This document shows positions 6,769 through 13,151 of a stretch of DNA of 16,868 bases, piece by piece. Where the stretch lies: NCBI GenBank assembly GCA_041661585.1, contig JBAZUC010000012.1, forward strand, positions 1 to 16,868, in the 5' to 3' direction. Position 1 is the stretch's first letter. The number at the start of each line of letters is the position of its first letter. This stretch comes from JAPLXD01 sp041661585. Its GTDB lineage: Bacteria > Patescibacteriota > Minisyncoccia > Moranbacterales > UBA11712. Position numbers and translations under genes: made by a program. The notes beneath the pieces were generated by a model. The model saw only the letters and a list, made by a program, of their open reading frames with translations. It was not told the DNA's origin and searched no databases.

Positions 6769-7847
6769 TGATAAAAAAAAGAAATAAAATTTTATTTGCT
6801 GTATTATGTGCAAGCACGTTTTTTTCATTTTCTGTTGAGTGTAGAGCGCAAGGAGTAATTGACCCTAGCAAAGGAATAAAAGGAACTGCTGCGGAGACTG
6901 CAATCCCAGGGGGTCAAATTATAAACCAAGGAACTGAGGCAGAAACCAAAATTCCCACCGGGGATGTTGGAAATTTTACTCCTACTGATGCTAATACTGT
7001 AAAAAAAGGAACAGCTGCGGAGACTTCAATTCCTGGGGGAAATCTAAATCCATCTTCAACTGCTGCATCTAGCGCTTCCAATGCCCGTACCGGTTCAACC
7101 GGCGGTTTGGTTCCCTGCACCGATGATTGCACGCTTTGCCATCTTGTTCTTGGGTTCAAAAATATATATGATTATTTGCTGGTGCTTCTTTTGTCAGCCA
7201 CGACTCTCGTGGTTGTTGCCGCGGGGGTGATGTATATGGTCTCAAGTGGAGACAAAGGGATGATTGACAAGGCGAAATCGGCGCTCACCTACGCGCTCAC
7301 GGCGATGATTCTCGCGCTCGTCGCGTGGCTCATCATCAATGCAACTCTTTCGGCTCTCGGATACACGAAAGTCGGCAGCTGGTACAACTTCACTTGTGAT
7401 ACGGTCCAAACCCAGGGGCCGACGGGAGGCACGGGCGGAGGCGGAGCGACACTGCCAGGAACACCTGGAGCTGGAGGTGGATCGGGATCGTATAAAGCGA
7501 GCGGATATTTAAGTCCCAAAGCTCAAGAAGTAATTAATAATTATATGAACACACAGGTTGGGAAGAATTACGGTGGTGATGTACATTGTTATTCAACGAC
7601 GGATGCGGCTTATACACTCTCTGGGTTGCAAGATCTGGGCGGTCGGTGGAAAGTTTGGAATGGGGAAGCCATTAATCCGGGTGACGCAATGCAGACCAGC
7701 AAGCATACATGGCTTGTCATGGAGAACGGTGCGACATCCAACGCGATTCCGGGGGGAAAGATCGGAGTTAATCCCGATGGCCTAACCTATAATCTTAATA
7801 AGGCGAAAAATTTAGGTTTGCAGGTAAGAATAATCCATGTAAATTAA
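6759..7847 (+). CDS. Pilin-like (VirB2/TrbC-type) protein with N-terminal repeats and possible papain-like C-terminal domain
   Basis: 362 residues in four parts. A signal peptide (about 1-30, cleavage near CRA/Q) is followed by three repeats of the form KGTAAETAIPGGQI (41-54, 57-70, 83-96). A Cys-rich bridge (C120, C124, C127) leads into a two-helix pilin core (about 136-200) with AGVMYMVSSGDKGMIDKAKSAL, typical of small T4SS-type pilins of Candidate Phyla Radiation genomes. After a Gly-rich linker (221-245) comes a domain of about 115 residues with C277, a PGD turn (307-309) and H316 in KHTWLVMENG. This order resembles NlpC/P60- or CHAP-like cysteine hydrolases, but that call is inference. 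TTG at 6768 is an alternative start. The pilin core is more GC-rich than the flanking segments, hinting at a mosaic gene. Confidence 0.7.
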   Translation: MYELIKKRNKILFAVLCASTFFSFSVECRAQGVIDPSKGIKGTAAETAIPGGQIINQGTEAETKIPTGDVGNFTPTDANTVKKGTAAETSIPGGNLNPSSTAASSASNARTGSTGGLVPCTDDCTLCHLVLGFKNIYDYLLVLLLSATTLVVVAAGVMYMVSSGDKGMIDKAKSALTYALTAMILALVAWLIINATLSALGYTKVGSWYNFTCDTVQTQGPTGGTGGGGATLPGTPGAGGGSGSYKASGYLSPKAQEVINNYMNTQVGKNYGGDVHCYSTTDAAYTLSGLQDLGGRWKVWNGEAINPGDAMQTSKHTWLVMENGATSNAIPGGKIGVNPDGLTYNLNKAKNLGLQVRIIHVN

Positions 7848-7868
7848 ATATAAAGTAGAATAAATTCT

Positions 7869-8600
7869 ATGTCTCCAAAAAAAATTTTCATCGTTGCCGG
7901 AATTGTTGTGATCGTCGCCGTTTCGGTGGTTATGCTTTTTCTCTTGTCTCAAAAAAAAGAAACTATTTTGCAAGAGCCAGCGCAAAATCAGGAGGGCGCC
8001 ATTCCAGCCACTCTTCCTTCCAAAACAGAATCTTCCGGGAGTCAGGAGAATATCAAAGAAGCGCGAAAAATATTTGAAAATGTCACTCAAGAGACGATTT
8101 CCGACGAAACAAAAAAAGAAGGATCAAAAAAGATTGATTTTAAAAATCAAAAAGGAAGTCCAATTCCCCTTTCTGATTTTGAAAACGCCCTCAATGTCAA
8201 AATACACCCCAAACTTCAGGAATATTTGAACAATGGATACCAAGTATTCTATTGCCCGGGAACGGACGGAAAAAAAGAATTTGGCATATATTTGCAATAT
8301 AATATGGAAAAGGTTTATCGGGGGTTCACTTATGATGTTTTGGATATGATGAAAAATTGGGAGAGTACAATTTTTCCTGATCTTCATACGGTTTTATATC
8401 CCAATTATGATTTAAGCGATAGTGAGCTAGATCAGAAATTGCAATTCAAAAATGGAAAATACAGATATGCCGAAATGAATCTTCCGGGCGGGGAAAAGGG
8501 ATCCATTGAATATGAAGCTATTGAATCTGGAGTTATTGCTGCCGCATCTCCATCTTGTCTTGAAAAGGTGTACCAATATTACGAGCCCATAGATCCATAA
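7869..8600 (+). CDS. Membrane-anchored protein of unknown function
   Basis: 243 residues. An N-terminal hydrophobic anchor (about 5-27) has a Lys pair on its inner side. A polar linker (28-90) rich in Glu, Gln, Ser and Lys follows, then a compact domain (about 95-243) rich in Tyr and Phe. The domain carries two cysteines, C129 and C230, that could form a disulfide outside the membrane. No family is recognised. It lies 21 bases after one pilin-like gene and 24 before the next, on the same strand, so it is probably part of the same surface operon. No Shine-Dalgarno sequence is seen. Base composition is AT-rich compared with the pilin cores. Confidence 0.6.
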   Translation: MSPKKIFIVAGIVVIVAVSVVMLFLLSQKKETILQEPAQNQEGAIPATLPSKTESSGSQENIKEARKIFENVTQETISDETKKEGSKKIDFKNQKGSPIPLSDFENALNVKIHPKLQEYLNNGYQVFYCPGTDGKKEFGIYLQYNMEKVYRGFTYDVLDMMKNWESTIFPDLHTVLYPNYDLSDSELDQKLQFKNGKYRYAEMNLPGGEKGSIEYEAIESGVIAAASPSCLEKVYQYYEPIDP

Positions 8601-8624
8601 AATAATTTTTTAGATAAAATAAAC

Positions 8625-9404
8625 ATGAAAAAAACATTTTTTATTTTTATGCTAGCTTTTGTATTTGTTGCTATTGGTTTTCATTCGGTACTTGCCTACA
8701 CAGAGGCTGATTGCAACAAATATGGCGGAGTATGCAGGGCAAATCCTTGTAGCGACGCTGGGCTTGGCGACATCGGGTCATGCTGGGGAACCACAAACGG
8801 AGCATATTGCTGCGGGAGTCCTTCAGCCGCCCAGCAGCAAATCCTGGGCGGAACAAACGCAGGAAATCCAGCGGCGGGAAGTCCTGCGGGTGGCGGCAAT
8901 CAATCCTCCGGTTTCGGAAATCCGCTTGGCGTGGATTCCATCGAAGGGGTTTTGGGAAACATCATGAGTTATCTCCGGGGAATCGCCGGAACGATCGCCG
9001 TGATTTTCATCATCATTGGAGGCATAATGTATATGGTTTCGGGCGGGACAAAAGAGACGACCGAGCGGGCGAAGAAAACTCTCATTTGTGCCATCGCGGG
9101 ACTGGCGATCGTGCTGGCCGCTCCCCTTTTCTATCAGGAAATCAAAGCGGTTCTTTCCGGCAACAATCCCGGTTCGGCGCTGCAACAGATTCTCATGAAT
9201 ATATTGAAACTTCTTTTGGCGATTGTCGGATTTCTTGCTATAATATCAATGGTGATTGGAGCGATTTGGATGTTCACCGCCGTCGGCGAAGAAGAAAGAT
9301 ATGAACTCGGAAAGAAAACGGCCGAATATTCCATTTTGGGCCTTGTGGTCGCCCTTTCTGCGCTCATCATTGCCAACCAGGTGACCAGATTGCTTGGAGG
9401 ATAA
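8625..9404 (+). CDS. Tandem double-pilin protein with six-cysteine N-terminal head
   Basis: 259 residues. A signal peptide (1 to about 24) is followed by a short head with six cysteines (C30, C37, C42, C53, C62, C63), then a Gly/Ala/Ser linker (64-105). Two pilin-type helical pairs follow. The first has GGIMYMVSGGTKETTERAKKTL (about 132-153). The second has GAIWMFTAVGEEERYELGKKTA (about 212-233). Each pair has the pattern of a hydrophobic helix, a charged cytoplasmic loop and a second helix, as in VirB2/TrbC-like pilins, so this is a duplication within one chain. The head would face outside, where disulfides can form. No Shine-Dalgarno sequence. A strong one for the next gene follows the stop. 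Confidence 0.75.
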   Translation: MKKTFFIFMLAFVFVAIGFHSVLAYTEADCNKYGGVCRANPCSDAGLGDIGSCWGTTNGAYCCGSPSAAQQQILGGTNAGNPAAGSPAGGGNQSSGFGNPLGVDSIEGVLGNIMSYLRGIAGTIAVIFIIIGGIMYMVSGGTKETTERAKKTLICAIAGLAIVLAAPLFYQEIKAVLSGNNPGSALQQILMNILKLLLAIVGFLAIISMVIGAIWMFTAVGEEERYELGKKTAEYSILGLVVALSALIIANQVTRLLGG

Positions 9405-9425
9405 TTTTGTTTTATTTAAATAACA

Positions 9426-9435
9426 GAAGGGAGGT
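9426..9435 (+). promoter_or_regulatory. Strong Shine-Dalgarno sequence for the 9442 pilin
   Basis: GAAGGGAGGTG (9426-9436 region) lies six bases before the ATG at 9442. It is near-perfect to the anti-Shine-Dalgarno consensus, unlike the other pilin genes in this block, and suggests this subunit is made in larger amounts. Confidence 0.75.
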
Positions 9436-9441
9436 GAAACT

Positions 9442-9795
9442 ATGAAAAGAAAAATAAAAATAGTTGCGACGCACATTATTTCTGGATTATTTCTGGCTCC
9501 GCTGGCAACTCTGGCGCAGTTCAATCCGCCGGGCGGAACGAATCTGCCGTCAGCGTCCATTTTCAGCATCATCCAGAATGTAATGTTCTATCTCTTGGCA
9601 ATTCTCGGATTTGTCGCGGTGATTGGTTTCGTTATTTCAGGAATTTTGTATCTTGTCGCTGCCGGAGATGAGGACGCGCAGGCCAGAGCCAAGCGGGCGA
9701 TGATATATTCCATCACGGGCGTTATCGTGGGTCTTGTGGGACTAGTCATCCTTTTCGCTGCCCAGAAGCTTCTTGGCGCTCAAAACCAATTCTAG
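9442..9795 (+). CDS. VirB2/TrbC-like pilin, short form
   Basis: 117 residues. It has a signal peptide (1-26, LATLAQ at the likely cleavage site), a short Pro/Gly-rich segment, then TM helix 1 (about 46-72), the charged loop AAGDEDAQARAKRAMIYS (73-90) and TM helix 2 (about 91-108). This two-helix arrangement with a basic cytoplasmic loop matches conjugative/T4SS-type pilins. It is closely related to the 9909 gene: GFVAVIGFVISGI and RAKRAMIYSITGV are shared. The strong Shine-Dalgarno sequence and the terminator at 9823-9853 suggest it can be a highly translated, separately ended unit. No assembly ATPase is present in the window. Confidence 0.8.
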   Translation: MKRKIKIVATHIISGLFLAPLATLAQFNPPGGTNLPSASIFSIIQNVMFYLLAILGFVAVIGFVISGILYLVAAGDEDAQARAKRAMIYSITGVIVGLVGLVILFAAQKLLGAQNQF

Positions 9796-9822
9796 AACAT
9801 AAATTGAAACTCGAGTTTTAAG

Positions 9823-9853
9823 CCCGCCCCGATGTACATCGGGGCGGGGTTTT
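9823..9853 (+). terminator. Strong Rho-independent terminator after the 9442 pilin
   Basis: CCCGCCCCGAT (9823-9833) pairs perfectly with ATCGGGGCGGG (9838-9848) around a GTAC loop, followed by G and TTTT. It splits the pilin array into two transcription units. Confidence 0.9.
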
Positions 9854-9878
9854 GTTTGCAAAAAAAATATGGTATAAT
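9851..9878 (+). promoter_or_regulatory. Extended -10 promoter for the 9909/10310 pilins
   Basis: A perfect TATAAT (9873-9878) is preceded by TGG (9870-9872), the extended -10 signature. The -35 region is only TTTGTT-like. Transcription would start near 9885, 24 bases before the ATG. It follows directly on the terminator. Confidence 0.65.
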
Positions 9879-9908
9879 CCAATCAGCCTAAAAACTTAAT
9901 CAAAAAAA

Positions 9909-10286
9909 ATGCAAAAACAAAAAAGACATCTGGTGAAAATTGCTTCCGCCGCTTCATCGCTATTTGTTTTAGGGATAGCTTCGGCGCAAACAGCTTTTGG
10001 GCAATGGGTTGTATCCAGATACGACGGTACAAATCTTCCAAAAACGCAATTGAGCGTTATCATATCCAATATCGCTTTTTGGCTGCTGGCTATTTTCGGA
10101 TTTGTGGCCGTGATTGGCTTTGTTATCAGCGGTATAATTTATCTTATTTCATCAGGAGACGAAGATACGCAGGAGCGAGCCAAGCGGGCGATGATATACT
10201 CCATCACGGGCGTACTGGTCGGATTGGCAGGCCTGATTGTCATTTACGCAGTGAATTATTTGTTTATGGGGAGTTCTGTTATTTAG
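9909..10286 (+). CDS. VirB2/TrbC-like pilin, short form, paralogue of the 9442 pilin
   Basis: 125 residues. A signal peptide (about 1-31, with Ala-rich stretches and cleavage near AFGQ) is followed by a short outer segment containing WVVSRYDGTNLP. Then come TM helix 1 (about 54-80), the charged loop SSGDEDTQERAKRAMIYS (81-98) and TM helix 2 (99-117). A 37-base stretch (10177-10213) matches 9686-9722 in the preceding pilin gene with one mismatch, so the two are recent duplicates or are kept alike by conversion. It is driven by its own extended -10 promoter and followed after 23 bases by a third pilin. No Shine-Dalgarno sequence. Confidence 0.8.
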   Translation: MQKQKRHLVKIASAASSLFVLGIASAQTAFGQWVVSRYDGTNLPKTQLSVIISNIAFWLLAIFGFVAVIGFVISGIIYLISSGDEDTQERAKRAMIYSITGVLVGLAGLIVIYAVNYLFMGSSVI

Positions 10287-10309
10287 AAAAATAAACATTT
10301 TCAAAATAT

Positions 10310-10900
10310 ATGAAAAAAAATATTTCTATAAGCTTATTTTCTGGAATTGTCGCGATGTTTTGCTTTGCATGCTTCGCGAACGCGCAAGGCGTTGCGCTGC
10401 CGACGAATGTCGGACTGCCTGGCGGGGATTTGACCAGCATCGTCTCAAATTTCACAAACTGGCTTTTGGCTATTTTCGGTTTTCTGGCGATCATCAGTTT
10501 TCTGGTGAGCGGAATGATGTATTTCTTTTCCGCGGGCGATGATACGGCGCAAGAAAAAGCCAAAAAGCAGATGACATGGTCGATCTTGGGAGTCGTTATC
10601 GGGCTCATCGGGCTTGTGGTTGTTTACACTGTGGATATGTTTTTGAACGGTGGGAGCGCGTCTTTCGGAACAGGTTCGACTCCAACCTCGAGCCAATCAA
10701 GCTCATGGTCCAGCACCAGCCCGACGGCTCCAACCAACACAACGGAATGGCTTGGCACCGGCTCAAATCCAAAAACCGGAAACAGAGTCTTTATAGATCA
10801 GCAGGGAAGAAAGTTTGAATTGATAAATGGTTCATTGACCCCGATGAATGATGCGGGAACGACCACGAATTCCGGTCCGGACTCCTCTTATCAGCCGTAG
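10310..10900 (+). CDS. VirB2/TrbC-like pilin with Ser/Thr-rich C-terminal extension
   Basis: 196 residues. A signal peptide (1-26, cleavage near FANAQ) precedes the LPTNVGLPGGDLTSIVSN segment, TM helix 1 (about 50-74), the charged loop SAGDDTAQEKAKKQMTWS (74-91) and TM helix 2 (92-112). Residues 113-196 form an extension absent from the two preceding pilins. It holds a Ser/Thr/Gly-rich linker (114-147), then TGNRVFIDQQGRKFELINGSLTP, which looks like a small beta unit, then a polar tail. The extension should be on the outer face and could be a ligand-contact or decoration surface. It is the last gene before the terminator at 10927-10963 and is probably co-transcribed with the 9909 gene. Confidence 0.75.
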   Translation: MKKNISISLFSGIVAMFCFACFANAQGVALPTNVGLPGGDLTSIVSNFTNWLLAIFGFLAIISFLVSGMMYFFSAGDDTAQEKAKKQMTWSILGVVIGLIGLVVVYTVDMFLNGGSASFGTGSTPTSSQSSSWSSTSPTAPTNTTEWLGTGSNPKTGNRVFIDQQGRKFELINGSLTPMNDAGTTTNSGPDSSYQP

Positions 10901-10926
10901 AGAATATCTTAAATTTTTGCAAAATT

Positions 10927-10963
10927 AAACCCCGCGCGAAACGTTGCCTCGCACGGGGTTTTT
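10927..10963. terminator. Terminator between convergent pilin and unknown operons
   Basis: AAACCCCGCGCGA (10927-10939) pairs with TCGCACGGGGTTT (10949-10961), 12 pairs and one mismatch around a nine-base loop, followed by TTTTT on the plus strand. On the minus strand the stem is followed by TTTAATTTT, so it can probably also stop the converging operon that ends at 10976. Confidence 0.85.
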
Positions 10964-10975
10964 CAAAGCTCTTCT

Positions 10976-12163
10976 TTATGACTTTGCGACGGTCATGTTT
11001 TCCTTCCCATTGATAATCAAGTTGCTGTCCCCTTCAAAGGTGAGGGTATTGATATCCGTCAACATATCGGATGTAATTCCGAGACTCTTTCTCCCAAACC
11101 CATCCAAGAAAGCCTCGTACTTCCTTCCGTTAACTGTGAAGTAGAGATACTTGCTTGCAGATGGTTTCAAGGTGATTCGAATCACAACCGACTCCCTCTT
11201 GGTTCCGGAGGGTGGATTTTTGACAAAAAACTTGAATGTCGCGCATCCTCCCGGTGCCACGACGATATCGTTACCGGTAGCATCCGCTCTTTTGCTGGCA
11301 GAAATATCGATATCCAGCAAAGGGTCAATTTGACCGTAGATATTGTTATTGGTTTTTCCCGAGGATCCGAGAGGCCCGATGGCTTTTTGCAAAAGCCCCT
11401 GGTTCTTGTCATTGAGTAATCTTTTTTCCTCGGGGCTCAACGGCTTATGCTCTTTTACTTTTTGTTGAATACCCTTGAGACGTTTGCTGCCAAGAGCATC
11501 TTGGACCTTGTCTTGTTCCTGGAGCACTTCCGCCAAAGCTTTGTCCGTAGCGTTGACCCGCATCGCCCAAAAGGGATCGAAGCCGATGCCCTTGATCCAT
11601 CCGGCTGGAGAAATCAATCGCAGAAACATCAGGATCAGCGCAATCACAATGCCCCATACGAGAGTTTTCCGAAGGATGGCTCCTTTGGGATACATTATGA
11701 GGTAGGCCGTTCCGCCGAATAGGAGGAAAACACCGAACCAGGGATATTCCCGTAGGGACAACAAAGGGGCAAAGAAACAGATGACATGCATCCAGAAAAC
11801 AGCATAGAGTGCCACTGAGATGTAGAGGTCAAAGAGGACGTTCAGTTTGGGCACCTCTATCCTTCCGACGACTTCAGTCGCGCCGGGAGGCGGTGTCATG
11901 CCCAATTTCTCGATGGTTTCTCCGACCCCGGCAGCCACAACCATGCGGCGGACATCAAACCATTTCCAGAGGATAAGTGTGTCCCAAGCGATCGCGATTG
12001 TCATGGTCAGGTTCATATTGTCGAAGATCAGTTGGGTCAGGTAAACGGAGGCAGCGCCGAGGAAGGTAATGACAAGCGCATTTTTGGTGCGCTGAGCTTC
12101 AGCGTTGATGTTTGTGAACAGGGAAGCAACGAATGCTGCTATGCTTTGCAGAAAATCACCCAT
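10976..12163 (-). CDS. Multi-pass membrane protein with C-terminal beta-rich domain, unknown function
   Basis: 395 residues. Hydrophobic segments are seen at about 28-47, 52-68, 110-134, 141-158 and 166-184. A charged, probably helical region (205-262) follows, then a strand-rich domain (about 280-395) with alternating hydrophobic residues such as ESVVIRITLKPSASKYLYFTV. No family is recognised. The second gene of a two-gene operon, it has a perfect AGGAGG (12175-12170) six bases before the ATG that overlaps the stop codon of the upstream gene, so translation is probably coupled. Compared with neighbours it has fewer A-runs and better ribosome-binding sites, which may indicate separate ancestry. 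Confidence 0.65.
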   Translation of the reverse strand: MGDFLQSIAAFVASLFTNINAEAQRTKNALVITFLGAASVYLTQLIFDNMNLTMTIAIAWDTLILWKWFDVRRMVVAAGVGETIEKLGMTPPPGATEVVGRIEVPKLNVLFDLYISVALYAVFWMHVICFFAPLLSLREYPWFGVFLLFGGTAYLIMYPKGAILRKTLVWGIVIALILMFLRLISPAGWIKGIGFDPFWAMRVNATDKALAEVLQEQDKVQDALGSKRLKGIQQKVKEHKPLSPEEKRLLNDKNQGLLQKAIGPLGSSGKTNNNIYGQIDPLLDIDISASKRADATGNDIVVAPGGCATFKFFVKNPPSGTKRESVVIRITLKPSASKYLYFTVNGRKYEAFLDGFGRKSLGITSDMLTDINTLTFEGDSNLIINGKENMTVAKS

Positions 12164-12173
12164 AATTGACCTC

Positions 12174-12809
12174 CTAAAGATTTTTTATCCAGTAGAAAAA
12201 TCTTGTGAACCAGTATGCGTTGGCAGGGGGAATCGACGGAGCGAATGCAGCGTCCATTTTTAGCCGCAACGTGTCAATATGACCACCCGCTGCAGTCAAT
12301 GTGCTGTCAATCCATGCCACAACGTCCTTCGGATCGAAAGGAAAGTCGAAAAGGCCAAGCCCGTTGCAGACTTCCTCCCTTTCAGTGTCCGTCAGTTTGG
12401 ACGAAGCAATCATCTTGAGAAGGTTGTGGGCGGGATCTTTCAGAGTGGTGAATTCATCCGTCACTTTTTTTGCCCCGGTGCCGGTGGTAACAGTGTGCTT
12501 TTCTTCAATAAAATCTATGGCAGCAACACTGCATCGAAACTTCGTTCGTTCCTTTGGAGATCGGAGTGAATAGAAACGGGTCAATCTTCTGAACTCCGCC
12601 GGGGTCAAGGCCTTGGCGGTGCGGACCATAAAGCCGGCTTCGTCTGCCAAACCTATGCTGAAGAGATGACCCGCATGGCGGAGCAGTACACCCCGCATTT
12701 CCTTGTATTCATCCGAAGTAAGGATTTTTCGGATATCGTTGAAGGTGTTGATAAACACCGCACCCATCGCCATATCGCCCAAATATTTCCCCGTCTTTTC
12801 GCCTAACAT
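12174..12809 (-). CDS. Protein of unknown function, first gene of a two-gene operon
   Basis: 211 residues, mostly soluble in character, with no clear N-terminal signal peptide. The N-terminal half is helical and charged (EYKEMRGVLLRHAGHLFSIGLADEAG). The middle has an FRRLTRFYSLRSPKERTKF basic stretch. The C-terminus ends in aromatic residues (ANAYWFTRFFYWIKNL) that could bind a membrane or the partner membrane protein encoded ten bases downstream. No family is recognised. The start at 12809 has GAGGTGA (12819-12813) close upstream. Expression is from the consensus promoter at 12895-12923 through a leader of about 79 bases containing a hairpin (12837-12859). Confidence 0.6.
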   Translation of the reverse strand: MLGEKTGKYLGDMAMGAVFINTFNDIRKILTSDEYKEMRGVLLRHAGHLFSIGLADEAGFMVRTAKALTPAEFRRLTRFYSLRSPKERTKFRCSVAAIDFIEEKHTVTTGTGAKKVTDEFTTLKDPAHNLLKMIASSKLTDTEREEVCNGLGLFDFPFDPKDVVAWIDSTLTAAGGHIDTLRLKMDAAFAPSIPPANAYWFTRFFYWIKNL

Positions 12810-12836
12810 GACTCACCTCGTTATTCTCAATTTTTT

Positions 12837-12859
12837 AAAGAGCCCCCAAAGAGGGCTTT
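12837..12859 (-). promoter_or_regulatory. Hairpin in the leader of the unknown operon
   Basis: On the minus strand AAAGCCC and GGGCTcTTT can pair around a seven-base loop with one bulge. Only TTT and then A-rich sequence follows, so it is not a convincing terminator. It may protect the mRNA or act as an attenuator. Confidence 0.4.
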
Positions 12860-12894
12860 ATTTCCCTCATTTGACGCTCCAAGAGCATCGGGTC

Positions 12895-12923
12895 ATTATA
12901 TCACCATTTTACAAGTTTGTCAA
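12895..12923 (-). promoter_or_regulatory. Perfect consensus promoter for the unknown operon
   Basis: On the minus strand TTGACA (12923-12918) and TATAAT (12900-12895) are exactly 17 bases apart, and TGA precedes the -10 as an extended element. A CATTGTTTCACAG box (12949-12937) lies 13 bases upstream of the -35. Confidence 0.9.
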
Positions 12924-12936
12924 TACAAATTGATCC

Positions 12937-12969
12937 CTGTGAAACAATGGATATTTCCCTGTTTCACGC
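12937..12969. promoter_or_regulatory. Paired TGTTTCAC boxes between divergent promoters
   Basis: GTGAAACA and TGTTTCAC form an inverted pair 13 bases apart. The minus-strand copy is CATTGTTTCACAG (12949-12937). The plus-strand copy is TGTTTCACGC (12960-12969), which touches the -35 of the plus-strand promoter. The same two sequences recur at 14945-14977. Probable operator or activator site. The protein is unknown. Confidence 0.6.
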
Positions 12970-12998
12970 TTGATTATTCCCCAATAATTTACTATATT
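12970..12998 (+). promoter_or_regulatory. Promoter for tRNA-Leu(TAG) and the pseudouridine synthase
   Basis: TTGATT (12970-12975) and TATATT (12993-12998) are 17 bases apart. The predicted transcription start near 13005 falls at an 18-codon open frame (13006-13062) and about 60 bases before the tRNA. Confidence 0.6.
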
Positions 12999-13066
12999 GA
13001 ATAGTATGGTTTCCGCAGTTGAAATATATGCCAATGAGACTATATTTGATAATATAAAGTAAATTC

Positions 13067-13149
13067 GCCGGGGTGGCGAAATGGCAGACGCACCAGCCTT
13101 AGGAGCTGGCGGGAGCAATCCCATGGAGGTTCAAGTCCTCTCCCCGGCA
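13067..13149 (+). tRNA. tRNA-Leu, anticodon TAG
   Basis: The acceptor stem GCCGGGG pairs with CCCCGGC. The anticodon stem CCAGC/GCTGG encloses the loop CTTAGGA, giving anticodon TAG. A long variable arm (CGGGAGCAATCCCATG region) and the GGTTCAAGTCC T-arm fit a class II leucine tRNA. The discriminator base is A at 13149. CCA is not encoded. The ATG of the next gene starts two bases after this end. Confidence 0.95.
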
Positions 13150-13151
13150 CA

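Noticed and set aside
8780..9304. A 174-codon plus-strand frame overlapping the double pilin
   Set aside because: It is Arg/His-rich out-of-frame translation of the pilin gene, and the pilin frame has a signal peptide and membrane helices.
5240..10900. A complete type IV secretion or ABC transport operon
   Set aside because: Only pilin-like and solute-binding components are present. No ATPase, permease or channel gene can be found in the window.
12838..12860. Hairpin as a plus-strand terminator
   Set aside because: No plus-strand gene ends nearby, and its T-run (TTTATTT) is weak. It fits better as leader structure of the minus operon.
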